From: Marchantia polymorpha subsp. ruderalis | Lineage: Eukaryota; Streptophyta; Marchantiopsida; Marchantiales; Marchantiaceae | DNA: 64,000 bases | Reading direction: 5' to 3' | NCBI GenBank assembly: GCA_037833965.1 | Contig: AP031356.1 | Location: 5,788,501 to 5,852,500 of the forward strand | Part shown: positions 11,809-22,780 of the stretch, piece after piece | Numbering within the stretch: the first letter of the stretch is position 1 | How the letters are laid out: the number at the start of each line of letters is the position of its first letter | The notes under the pieces: model-generated | What the model saw: only the letters and a program-made list of their open reading frames with translations | Told to the model about the DNA's origin: nothing | The model's database searches: none | Program-made: the position numbers and the translations under genes

Positions 11809-13207
11809 TGTATAGTACGGCCGTTTGTAAAAGTTTGTGCAACTAAGCGAGTCGTGTGAAGAATACACAGTAAATAGTTTTATCTCGAACCCTTTTCTAC
11901 CTGTATCTGTCAGATACCTGTATCTCAACACTAAAAGTTCAGAACAATTTGATTTGGAACTCTTCGATGTGCATTGAAACTTACAGTGTGAGACCTCTGA
12001 TAGGCACATCCAATCTCGAAGTAGATTCACTTAAAGTTTTGTGTGACTATCAGAATGTTGTCTTTGTCACCTATGCCGACGTCTAGTGCACCTATAAGCT
12101 CTCAGATGGCTGTGTGACTTGCATAATTGGTAACATAGTCACATATTAGAGCATATAATCGTTTAACATATTTACAGCTGCAGTTTCGAGATAGTTTGAG
12201 TTTTTGCTGGATGTAGATAGCTCAGGACCTGACTGATTATAATCGTCCATCTTGCATAGAAATGAGCATTTTGCAATGAGCAAAGTCAGATAACAGAAGC
12301 AAATATATGACATTTTGTGAGATGAATTATGAATCAATGTGACTGAAGGTCCAGACCAATGACGGCTTCAATAACTGGCAACTTCTGTCGGATGAGACAA
12401 GAATTGTCTTTGGAACTCGCCACCCTTTTGGCTATTACATACCTCTGTCGAATCAGTTCTCACTACTCTCCATACTTACTGTCCAAGGTCCAACTTAATT
12501 CACTTAAGCATGCAGTAAGTTCACAGAACACACCTATTACCAGAAATCTTACAGCAGATGCTTCTGCTGACTTTATTTATGTCGTCAGATATACACAAGA
12601 TTCTGTGATGTAGGGTTTAGTGTGATCCTACATTGAGTTCAAGAATAAATCTCCAAATTCAGACAAAAGTACTGTATACGTCTTCCTGTTTTTGTCATGA
12701 AAGTTCTATAGGAATATAAACACACAGAAGTAGGCGAGGGATATTGTTTGAACAAGAAATGACTTTTTATGGAGAAGGTAGTCCCGATTCCTTTTCTTTG
12801 TATCTCTTATCATTGAGCTAGATTTGTTGGGTATGTTTCTCTCCCTTTCATGTGACTCTATATTTTTGCTTTCGACCTGTGTGCCACCATGTAAATTGAC
12901 TATCTCCTAACTTACAGCTTTCATGAACCGAACTGGTACTAAAAACCACGCTGACATCTCACAATACAAAAAGATTCAAAATTAGCCTCCAAGGCTTCAA
13001 ATTCATAAGTCTGAGACTGTAGAAAAATCCGAGTGTACAGAAAAGTTAATTTGTAGTGCACGATGTAGCTCTATTCCAATTTTGTTCCGATACAAAAACT
13101 CTAAAGCTGCGCACTGTCAACTGAAAGCACAGTCAAAATTCCAGAAAGTGATGAGTGCGTCCTAAAGCCACTGCATACATGATTTGCAAAACTTTCGCTA
13201 CAGCTCA

Positions 13208-13231
13208 TCATCCTCAGTCGACTGAGGATGA
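13208..13231. repeat. Perfect 24-bp palindrome
   Basis: Two perfect 12-nt arms (tcatcctcagtc and its complement) meet without a spacer around a GTCGAC centre, inside the MULE downstream of its second gene. Confidence 0.9.
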
Positions 13232-13264
13232 CTTCGTGGAATATAAACAGCATAATTTAGAGGT

Positions 13265-13350
13265 GTTCTCTCTCATTTGCAATTGCAAGGGTTGCATGAG
13301 GACTTGTCATCGCACTTGCATCCTTCGTTGGCACCATAAAAGCTGTATCA
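13265..13350 (-). other. Possible terminal exon with a cysteine cluster
   Basis: After a plausible acceptor (tgatacag on the minus strand, about 13,350) the minus strand reads YGANEGCKCDDKSSCNPCNC followed closely by TGA. The spacing of six cysteines resembles CXC or metal-binding clusters seen in some plant nuclear and transposon proteins. No connected upstream exon was established, so it may be chance or a relic of a third MULE-borne exon set. Confidence 0.25.
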
Positions 13351-13742
13351 GAAAAAGCAAAATTATAATCAGATACTGATCTACCGTCCCAGAATCCAAG
13401 AACGGTGATTTTATGAATACGTTAAGTATCCAGTTCAGACTAACATCAGCAGATTTTGAGTTCCAGAATGAAGCAACTACATTACCATGGTTACTGAAGC
13501 AAAAGCATAGCGATCTGAAACACCGATTCAAAATACATATAATTATCCGCTTCCTCTTCGAAAGTAGGACAAGTACACCAACTACAAGGAAGAAATGAGG
13601 AGAAAAAACCCCATACCACTTCTTTCGAGCCACATTGGAGCCTATCTAGGTAGAGTGGGGAAAAATATAGGTATGAAAATTGCCATTTAAGACTTTTGTA
13701 AGTGAAACTAACCAGTATCGAAGTCCACGTACGACTTTCAAC

Positions 13743-15547
13743 TCATCGCCATATGTTAGCACGTCGTGTCCTCTCACCAGGTGGCTTTCTCTTGACGCCT
13801 ACATCCATGTTACCATCTGAAGAACGAGTTCTCCTATCTGTAATAACAGCAACCCAATCGCAGATATTATCATTTTGATACAACATATTTCAGTTAAAAT
13901 TAAAGCTCAAAGAAAATGCTTGGGAACGATCTTACTTGCACGTTTCCCGCCGCGATCACGTTCTGGTCCTTTGCTAAGATCCTTAACAAGAGACATCGCT
14001 GTTGCAAACAGTTCAACTTTATTCCACCACTTGTTGGCAACAACAGCCCATTTTACCGACCCTTTGTTTTCAAGTGTGCTGACACGGATCTTATATGAGG
14101 CGTCTGTCGTATTAAGTTCGTCTGCCGTATACTTCGCTCCCCACTACAAGAGAAGATTTTGTTTTTTTGCATCCATTCTCTTGATTTCAACCTTCGCTCC
14201 CCACTTTTCAACTTCCTGTGATATATGTACAGACATAAAAAATGGCTATATGGGCTCTACGGAACCATACATCTCTGATTCATCAAGAGCTGACTTTGAA
14301 ATCTCACCCTGAAAAAAATAACAAGCACAATACTCTTAGATCATATCCAAACTGCAATATCTGTAATTGTAACATAAACATTACAAATTGGAAAATCTTT
14401 ACGTCAGGAGTAAGAATGTCTGACCTTTGTCCGAGCTGTCTCTTCATCTTCGATGACACCCAGGTCTGCCATGCGCTTCATTCGACCTCTCAGAACGGTT
14501 TCTCCAAGATCAAGTTTAGCTTTCCTGCCCGTTGGACTATAGAGATAATCCAGAAATTTCAAGATTATTCGTTCATTACATTCCAAAGATGGATTCCAGT
14601 TGGATTGTTCAATCCAACTGTACTTACCACAGAATACTATCCATTCTTTTGCCTCAGCTTTCAAATCGCTGCAACTGTCATCTGCACTCAAGATCGCCAC
14701 AAGATCTTCCATGGCTTCAACTTCGTCAATGTCAATCTCTGACTTCTTCATACCTCGCCGTTGACTGCTCTTTTTGTTTTTGGCATGCTCTCTCTTCACC
14801 CACTCTTGAATAGAATCTACGAACTGTACCTTTCTCTTACAGGGATCAAGTAGTTCGTCAAGATGATCAAAGACAAAATTTGTAAACTCTGGAATTCTCA
14901 ACATGTTCCAACCTGGAAGAAAATTCTTGCATACGAGTCTCATGGCCCTCAAAATCACCGGAGGTTCCTCCAATTCTCCTATATCCTCTCCCGTCATTAG
15001 AGAATATATCTTTTGGTAAAAATACCCCTTAATAATCTAGACACACAACTCAAACTGTCAATTCTGCAACATATATACGGTTATTGCAATCTGAACATAA
15101 TAAATCTCAAATTATATGTGGAAGTCTACTTGAATTCAATTTGAAATAAACAATGCAAATAATAAAAAAAAAACTTGCCACTGAAGAATTGCATACCTCG
15201 CCTCGAAAGAAATCCAACTTATCTTGCTTGTGCTTGATCCAACGTTGACAGATATTACCAAAATGCTTGTCACAAGAGTCAATCAACTCTTTCTTGTCAG
15301 CCTTCCTGGAAACTCCAGTCGTCTTTGGTCCAAGTGGAAGCTTCTGGGTAATTTGGAGATGACAGTCCACATGGTCTTTACTCCAATGCTTTTCGATATA
15401 ATTTTTTTGGGAAAATGTTCCTGGGAAAGAACAACCTTGCAGTATGCATTTACAGTTATGCCTACCGCCCTTGGTGACGTGTGGCACCTTTGCATAGTGC
15501 CTATCCAATATCGCCTCTTCCAGTTCGCCCCCAAATACTCCCGCCAT
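13743..15547 (-). CDS. Unidentified zinc-finger-like protein carried in the MULE (five exons, 421 aa)
   Basis: My model joins exons 15,547-15,197, 15,009-14,425, 14,308-14,261, 14,143-13,936 and 13,816-13,743. Every junction is GT-AG and the total, 1,266 nt, is one open frame ending TGA. Exon 1 holds a C-x4-C-x15-H-x4-H pattern (CSFPGTF...KHWSKDH, about residues 34-60), like a degenerate C2H2 or BED finger. Exon 2 has a basic cluster (KNKKSSQRRGMKKSE) and a tryptophan-containing block (FCGKYSWIEQSNWNPSLE). The tail is basic (VKRKPPGERTRRANIWR), suggesting nuclear location. I do not recognise the family. It lies about 2.5 kb downstream of the transposase on the same strand, so it is either a second transposon protein or a captured host gene. 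The weakest point is the gtagag donor after exon 3. Confidence 0.6.
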
Positions 15548-15559
15548 GACCGCTCACTA

Positions 15560-18095
15560 CACGGCTGGCTCGCAACAAGAGTCTTCTGTCAAGGTTCAAT
15601 AAACCAATACGAATAAACATTGTATTCAGTCAACAAATTCCTGAAGATATTGAATGAAGTTCCACCCAAACTGTGCTCTTGGTGTTGTGCCGTAACTACT
15701 GTATAAAAATCTACATGTTCCTACTAAGGGCGGCCTTCCAATTATCTGATGTCAAAGAACATAGAGCAAATCACAAGAGATACCAATTGTATGTACCTTG
15801 CTACAAAAGATAATGTAAACTGTCACATTAGAATCCATTGTGCTGTACAGCAGCACAGGCAAAACTAACTGTGATGTCTAGTCTATGAATTGTCTGTAGT
15901 CCCAGCTTTTGAGAGGAAGTTGATCAATGCGTACCTGCAGCTTAGTCTCGTATAACTTTTTAACATTGGCGATGAGCTCCTAAGAAGGAGTGCTACCCTC
16001 AGTAAGACTGTGAAGAACCTGTGCAGAATTCATGAAGTTTTATAAGTCCTCCTATAGATGATCCCAGGATGATAACTCATCTGTAAACAAAGGAATGTCG
16101 TGATAGATCAAGAAACATATTGTACGCTGGAAACCAACATCCTAAGTCTAAGCAGTAGCGTGGCCGGCGGAAAGAAAGTCCTAAATGGGCAACAAGCATG
16201 CACGTTATATCATAAGAATGAAATCAAAACTCTACTTCACAATTCTCTATGTACAACTGTTGACTAACGGACAGTAAAACAGTCATCAAAGAGAAACCAC
16301 TACATTTAGTTAATGTGCAAAAACACAAGTTACTCTAATTCTAAAATGGTGTAATTAGCATCAATTTTAGAAGTAACTAGAATAATGATATGGGAAGTCT
16401 GGACAAAAGTATATGAACAGAAAGAAAACGTTTAGAACTCCGCCACACCTGTTTGACAGTTTTAGATACCTGACCGTACACAGAAAAGAGTTGGCGTAGT
16501 AGTGAGTGTTTCTGCAAAAAGATATGTTAAGAATTCGTCAAGATGGAGCTTGAGGATGATGAAGCTCAGCTAAAGATATGCATAAAACTCTATTGAACTT
16601 GCAGCAACCAACCTTTCTAGCATAAGCACACCCCATCCCAACTAGGAGTTAATGTTGATGTTCGTTACATAGATGCTCCGGAGGGCCAATGTCCTGGTGA
16701 GCTCATAGTTGTAAATGTTCGTTACAGAATTGCTCCGGAGGGCCAGGTCCCGGTTAGCTCTCTGATCGCTCGTACAATGAATGAGTGAGTGTTAGATACA
16801 CTACGGTGGTCAACACATGATTGACCGTAGCTTTGGACTTCTTTCATGGTGATGATTGAAGATTTACTGCGATGTTCAACTAGTTCGATTTTGGAGAAGT
16901 CTCCCGTCTCTCTGACGATCTAAGAAAAGTGCGCGGCAGCTGCAGTGGTCCACGATTGAGATACGCAGCATGCCATCCTAAAGCAACAAAAGCAAGATTT
17001 CAATCTTGAACGGCAAATTAATACGCACATTCGAGTATGAATCGTTCAGTGGAAAGTGAAGGAAAATTATTTCTGTAGACGCTGTACTGCGTCTAAAATG
17101 TGGGATACAAGTGGTGACACTTCCACTGCGGTTTGCATATTGCAGGAAATCTGGCCATATATTTCATTCGAATTGCAAATTAGTGACATATTATACAACT
17201 GCAACAGTCTGTAAACTATGTACAAGAGCAAAGGATTGGGCTTCGGAAGTCAGTGGAGAACTCCAATGACCCACGGACCTGGTTGATCTTGCAATCAAAG
17301 CAGACCTCGATCTGCTTTAGTGGGAATACGAGATTTGGTTTTCCGTGAGGCTCAAGCTCTTACGACCTTACGTGAATCCAAGTTTTCCGCTGTACTTCTG
17401 AATCCTTTGTCTGTGTAAATATAAATATATATAAGCAGTTTAGTTTTATAGTGTTTGGTCTCATATCTGTACAGACGAGCTCAAAGACTTCTTCGGGGGA
17501 CTCTAAAGTTGTACATTAGAGAAGAGCTCAGAGAACGTAGGCAAGGAAGACTTCACATCTCTCGATACAGGACAGTTGGCCTATAACTCTATAACTCTAT
17601 CCTACACTATGCAACCAATGCTCCCACTACTTTTGCACACTTTCGCAGTGTGGCACATATTACAACTGCAATGCTTTTTCTCTTGTTCCTGTGCTTCCTA
17701 GGTCTGTCTAGTTTTCTGAATTTATTTGTTACAGATGAACCGCCTCGCGTGTTCCATTCCACTCGAATCAATAGCTTTCCAGTCTAGCAGATAAAGTTGG
17801 CCATTTTCGTCGACTTGTCATATTTAAAGGACCAAAATGAGCACAGTTGTTAATACACTATTGAGTGAAAGAGTGACCAAAATACACTTTTTTTTATATA
17901 TAAATGTTTAATATTTACTGGATAATTTAAAAATTCAACAAGCAGTGACATTTCTTAGTAGAATAAAACACATTACAGGTAAGTATTTTTTTTCATCAAT
18001 AAATCAAAGATCATCAGACTACTAGCTTTCACTATCTTGCTCTGCCATTCCACATCATTTTAATAAGTTTCATCAAACTCATAGGCACACTAATA
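15560..18095. other. MULE interior without a recognised gene
   Basis: The region between the two MULE genes. It contains an imperfect direct duplication of about 45 bp near 16,658 and 16,717 (sharing 'tgctccggagggcca'). The missing C-terminal part of the transposase (second and third acidic catalytic residues, SWIM-type zinc finger) is expected here, but I could not find it in any frame. Confidence 0.4.
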
Positions 18096-19664
18096 TCATA
18101 GGATATAATGTTGGGCCATCTTCTTCGTTGCAGATTGTAAATCCACCAGATCTTCTGTTTCTTCTCTTTCGAGGAATCCAAAAACATTAGGATGTCCGTG
18201 TTCATATTCGTCAAACACCATCAGGGTGTACAGTGGATACTGCATTGCAAAAAATGAAATAAATGCATTGCATCAGTTTGCTGCTAGCAATCGTCTACAA
18301 AGTATTCATCTTCATTGATACTAAGCTAAACCTGATACAAATGAATGATTCGCTATTTTTATGTCTTGATAATTTAGACGTGATCAAGGTATATAAAACA
18401 ACATATACATCACACATTGAGACGTTCAATAATGTCTTACAGGACTGGTTAAAGCTCCAAACCGTCTTTTTTTCAAATATCTTGCAGAGATTGCAAATAG
18501 TAAGGTAGAATATACATAATCATGGAAGCCTGATGATAAAAACATCAAAATGGACAAGTAGAATATTACCTTATACTTCTGTGTGCCATGCGTTCCATCT
18601 ATAGCAACACAACCTCCATTTCCATGTTTTAGCAACCAATCTAGGAGCAAGGATCTTGTAACAGCAAGCCTCAATGGTTTAAATGTATCACTTTTTGGTG
18701 CCTGATACAAAACAACTTGAGATGAATTCGCTTTCATCCATAATTCTGTGCTAATTCTATCATTAGCATGCCTTCTCCAAGTTTCTTTGTCCAATTCCAA
18801 TTTGATATTATACACATCGGTAGATGTGATATAATGATCTCTAATAGGGGTCCCTTGCACATAGCCTAAGCGCTGATGATTTTAGAACAGTGCTTTTGCA
18901 GCACGCATGAGAATTTGTGGAGGAGTTAAACCTCTTCTTAACTCGCATTCAACCCACTCCCTGGCATAAGAACGTAGAAAATATTAGACAACGTGCTTGC
19001 TTAGTGTCAAAGTTTTACAAACTGTAATAACAACAAACTTATTGTAGATATTACAAATATGACGGGAGATTGACTGTGAACGATAAACAAATACATTGAA
19101 AATGTAACAAATATGCCGTTACCTGCATTCAGAGGATAAATTGCGCGCCATTTGAGATGGCAAGCCAACACTATCCAAACACGCTGTGCCATAACAAGCT
19201 ACACCTACAGCATTTACGTGTCTTCTATGCTTGTATATCAATTTTGTGATTCCTAGTGGAATGTGATCATTAGACAGCAGTTTGATGGCACTAAACCTGC
19301 ATTGACAGCCCTTGTGATGCAAATCATGATCTAGTCTATCCCTGCTGCCAGTACCAACTTTTGCCTTTGTTGATGGATCTTGAATAAAATTTGAGGAAAG
19401 CATACTCTTCTTGCCCCTTTCTGGAGTACCATACTTGCAATAATATATTGCATACGATTCCCAATTGTGCCTAGTACCTCCACCCTTGTATGAGCAACGT
19501 GTCACAAATTCTGTCTTCGCATCACTATGACAAGATCCCTCTCCCGAAACAAAATCGTTAAGCCTCGAGCTTTTGATGTAGGCCGTCCCATTTGACCAAT
19601 TCAACATTAACGAATTGAAAGGGCCATCATAAGGTGGGTCCTGCACAATCCATCCTGCCTCCAT
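18096..19664 (-). pseudogene. MULE transposase, N-terminal and first catalytic part (broken)
   Basis: Exons 19,664-19,123, 18,960-18,570 and 18,239-18,096 join with GT-AG borders and matching phases. The first encodes a Cys/His-rich DNA-binding-like part (HHKGCQCRF). The second encodes EWVECELRRGLTPPQI, then a TAA at 18,884-18,882, then WLLKHGNGGCVAIDGTHGTQ with the presumed first catalytic Asp. The third continues YPLYTLMVFDEYEHGHP, the block that follows this Asp in MULE transposases. Reading ends at a TGA (18,098-18,096) and no second or third catalytic acid is visible. The start at 19,664 is chosen because the frame upstream is not transposase-like; transcription probably begins in the right terminal repeat. 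Confidence 0.82.
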
Positions 19665-19851
19665 GCTGTCACCACATCTGCAAAAGCACCTGAAATGACA
19701 AGAAAAGTACAAGCACGAGCTCTGGCACGAGCTCCTCAAAGCACTGACACTGGCACCCAAAAGCGACGTCGAAACGACAAGCTGGAGAATATTGATGTGA
19801 TTCTATTTTCAAAAATCCTAATCTTTGCCGCTTAAAATTTCGTCGCCTCAA

Positions 19852-20277
19852 TTTGTTATCACCGTTTGATTACAATTTGAACATTAGGGATTCCATCTGA
19901 GCCATACCTCTTGCAGTTTAGTTTTAGTTTTTTGTTCCCGCAACGTTTCACGACACGACTGCGATCATTGTTACGGCGTAGATCATTGCAACGCACTAGA
20001 TACAACGTTGCGGCCTCTACAGTGACGACCTCTCTTCTACATGGTTGTTGGAATTTCATCCGGTTGATGGACTCTACATGGTTGCCGGAATGTAGGGTCC
20101 GCCGACCCTCCCCGCAAAGCGCCCCGCCTCCCCGTTCCCAAAACTAAGATAAAATCCGGCTGATCCGGGGCAGCCCGAAGGGAGGATGAAGAAAGAAAGA
20201 AAGAGGAGAAAGAAACTGGGATCCCTGACACCTGGCAGTACGGCTGTTTGTAAAAGTTTGTGCAACTAAGCGAGTCG
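19852..20277 (-). repeat. MULE right terminal inverted repeat
   Basis: Inverted counterpart of 11,247-11,808. It is more compact, contains a purine-rich tract (about 20,185-20,215), and lies immediately upstream of the transposase, so it likely holds that gene's promoter. Confidence 0.82.
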
Positions 20278-20286
20278 TGCAAACAA

Positions 20287-22130
20287 CAGTGCATGAACAA
20301 TTACATTTTTGAACCTAGATTTTTAAATAAATGTAACAAGATAAAAGTATGAGTGATTGGATTGTGCTTACTTACAAGTCATTTTAAAGCAAGAGAAAAT
20401 TATTCGATTTTAGAGAGTTGTTGCAAAACTATTGACTATTTTATCTGAGAATGGTAAAGCTTTTATTCGGATCAAGTGAGAGTAAGACAATTCTTGTACA
20501 AAACCTATATGTAAATAAAATCTTGCAACTTTGATAACCTATATTGACTACCATATCAATCAAAACTAAAACCCAATTCAAGTGCAAGTTTTACTGCAAA
20601 TCAATTTTGTTCTAATACTTATAGATGAATTAGTTTATTTCATCAGTACTTTACTAATCATGTATTGCTCATAAAAATAAATATAATAATATATAATACC
20701 TGGTACAGTGCAATCTCAATTGAAGGGTTTACAGTTTTTTTTTCATCTAAATGTGTTTTTCTTTAATCAATAAAAAGAACTTTTCATATTAGTTCCACAT
20801 GATACATAATTTGGACAATGTCAAATAACCTATTTAAATTCAATCAAACAAATTTAGTATTGTGTAGTAGTTTTAATTTTATGCTAAAAAATTACATTCA
20901 ATTGTTACTACTAAGATGTATGTCATACAATTAGATGTTATTCGTCAAGCTATGTTTGGATTTGATCCCTTTATAAATTAAATATGCTTGCATTCCCGCT
21001 ATGTCTAATAGCGAATGTGAGCGGAGGGCTTTCGATATTGATAACAAGCTGAACTGGTCTGAAAACCAAGATTATATATATATATATATATATATATATA
21101 ATCTACCTTAAAATAGAGAAAAATTGGTAACAATTGTTTTATTGATTAGTGAAGATACAGAAAAATGGGAAATTAATATTGTAAAACACTTTTAGGCTCA
21201 AAGATAAAAGCTGTGTAGAAGGAAACTTTTCAGGTGTTCAAGACTTCAACTGTATTTTAACAACAATTAAATTCTAAGAATGTAATGCAAATGAAGTAGA
21301 AGTATATAAGTAGTAGTATATATCATCAAAGTATTTTTAAATAAAATTAAGAAATTATATCTAGTGAAGAAAATAAAGGTTATATCGATGTAAAGAAAAA
21401 TTTGTTGTGATCAAAATGTTTTTAGAATAAAATCTTGCAAGTCTATCACATGAAAACAGTTTTTAAATGAATCTTATAATTCAAATTGTTTGATCTGAAT
21501 AAATATGATTTGAATCTTGCTAAACTTTTCATAATTAAATAATATATTGTAGATTTTTGAAATCCTTAGAAGCTGATTATAGTTATAAAAACATATCACA
21601 TCTAAGTATGTAATCATGTTTCTAGTGACAGATAAATCAGTTAATAATGAAAGTTTTATTTGTACTTACAATCACAATTCTGGCAATGAATGTATTTTTT
21701 TAATTTTAAGCTAAACCCTAAACCCTAAGATCTATATATTTTAAATATATCTATGAGCATATTTCAATGATTATGTGTCATATTTACATTCATGTAAGCA
21801 TGAATGTGAAGATCTCTAATGAAATTTTTCCGTATCTTTGCTAATTATGAAAATGGTTCCATCTTGATATTTTCAAATGATTTTTGATTCAAGTTGTCTT
21901 GTCAATATATGACAATTAACACTACATGTAATCATTCATGTAATTTTGTAAATGTTAAGCATGACATGATTTTTTTGTGATATAATCTCTAGATGATTAT
22001 CGATACTTCTCAATTTCAATTTAAAGTTAATGTTGTACAGTATAATGTGTTTACTGCTGTACTAAGGATTGAATAAATTAGATGATTTCTTTATCGTAAT
22101 TGGAAAGTGTGCAATTTAGTTTACACGTAG
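20287..22130. other. AT-rich region, no gene seen
   Basis: The first 7 bases (cagtgca) continue RPN2 exon 11 from the left side of the MULE; similarity then stops. There is an (AT)n tract at 21,073-21,101. Two adjacent telomere-like heptamers (aaaccct) occur near 21,714-21,728, too few to mean more. No coding signal. Confidence 0.5.
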
Positions 22131-22150
22131 AATTTCCTCCACAGTTGTAG

Positions 22151-22300
22151 ATGAAGTCACTCCAAGCAATTAACTACGTGTTGAATCATTGTGACACTCA
22201 TGAGCTCAACCTCACAAAATCTTTCAAGAAGCTGCATGAATTGACTCCTGATATATCTCGCCTTTGTGTTGTTTACGTGCATATTGCACAAGGCAAGCAG
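22151..22300 (+). CDS. Exon-like open segment, unidentified (50 codons)
   Basis: An open, protein-like stretch with normal amino-acid composition in otherwise AT-rich DNA. It is preceded by a pyrimidine-containing acceptor (cctccacagttgtag) and followed by a donor (CAG|gtaaag). It reads MKSLQAINYVLNHCDTHELN and so on, ending VVYVHIAQGKQ. No flanking exon was found. It may be a gene fragment carried by a repeat or an exon of an unrecognised gene. Family unknown. Confidence 0.35.
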
Positions 22301-22363
22301 GTAAAGTTGTAGCCTAAATCACACATGTGTGTGTTTGTAGGCTAGATCAATCATTCTCAATTG

Positions 22364-22510
22364 TATTGTTGCTATGACGGTACTCCGTCACATTAACTCT
22401 ACAAATTACGTAACGTTTCTGAGCACGTACTAATTAACTTCTATGTTGTTATGATACGATGATCTGTCCTATTACTTCTACAATTGATGTAATGTTTTTT
22501 GAGTATATAC
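22364..22510. repeat. Two degenerate 80-bp tandem units
   Basis: Two successive units share the pattern ttgttnntatgan..., 'cttctacaa/ctctacaaattg', 'gtaatgttt/gtaacgttt' and 'gagyayatac'. They are strongly diverged. Confidence 0.4.
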
Positions 22511-22544
22511 CAATATAGTTTTGAGATAAGAATTGTAACTTTGA

Positions 22545-22780
22545 TAAAAACTTGTCGCCCACCCGTTCGACCCCAGCTTACACCGGAGCCTCCTACCATT
22601 GAAAGATTCCGTATCCGGAACACGACCCGCGGGCTGCTCGGTACGCAACAGCCGCGATGGACCCGCGAGAAGTCCACCGTGACGGCCGCCCCTGAGTTGA
22701 CAAACCTCGCGGGGAGAGACGTCCTTTTAGAGATACTTGCAGATCTTGATTTATTTCAATGCTATATCTCATGGATTTGA
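22545..22780 (+). other. GC-rich open island, unidentified
   Basis: A locally GC-rich segment keeps a + strand frame open (PQLTPEPPTIERFRIRN, WTREKSTVTAAPELTNLAGR). It has Pro/Arg-rich composition with no motif that I know and no clear splice sites. It could be an exon relic or chance openness due to base composition. Confidence 0.25.

Larger units (their letters stand above)
11247..20277 (-). mobile_element. Mutator-like element (MULE), 9,031 bp, with two genes
   Basis: The element is bounded by perfect 9-bp direct repeats TGCAAACAA (11,238-11,246 and 20,278-20,286), the duplication size typical of Mutator elements. Outer ends are inverted matches: left GGACGGGTTTAGCTGCACAA, right (reverse complement) CGACTCGCTTAGTTGCACAA. 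Inverted similarity continues inward for roughly 420-560 bp. Inside, on the minus strand, are a MULE-type transposase (19,664-18,096, broken) and a separate five-exon gene (15,547-13,743). The host sequence is a dead copy of RPN2 exon 11, and the exon continues for a few bases on the right side, which supports the boundaries. With a broken transposase, movement would need help from another copy. Confidence 0.88.

Noticed and set aside
13307-13633. 108-codon minus-strand frame inside the MULE
   Set aside because: It runs through likely intron sequence, is rich in hydrophobic low-complexity residues, and lacks support as one exon.
21713-21729. Plant telomere-type heptamers
   Set aside because: Only two adjacent units, which are expected by chance or as short interstitial repeats.
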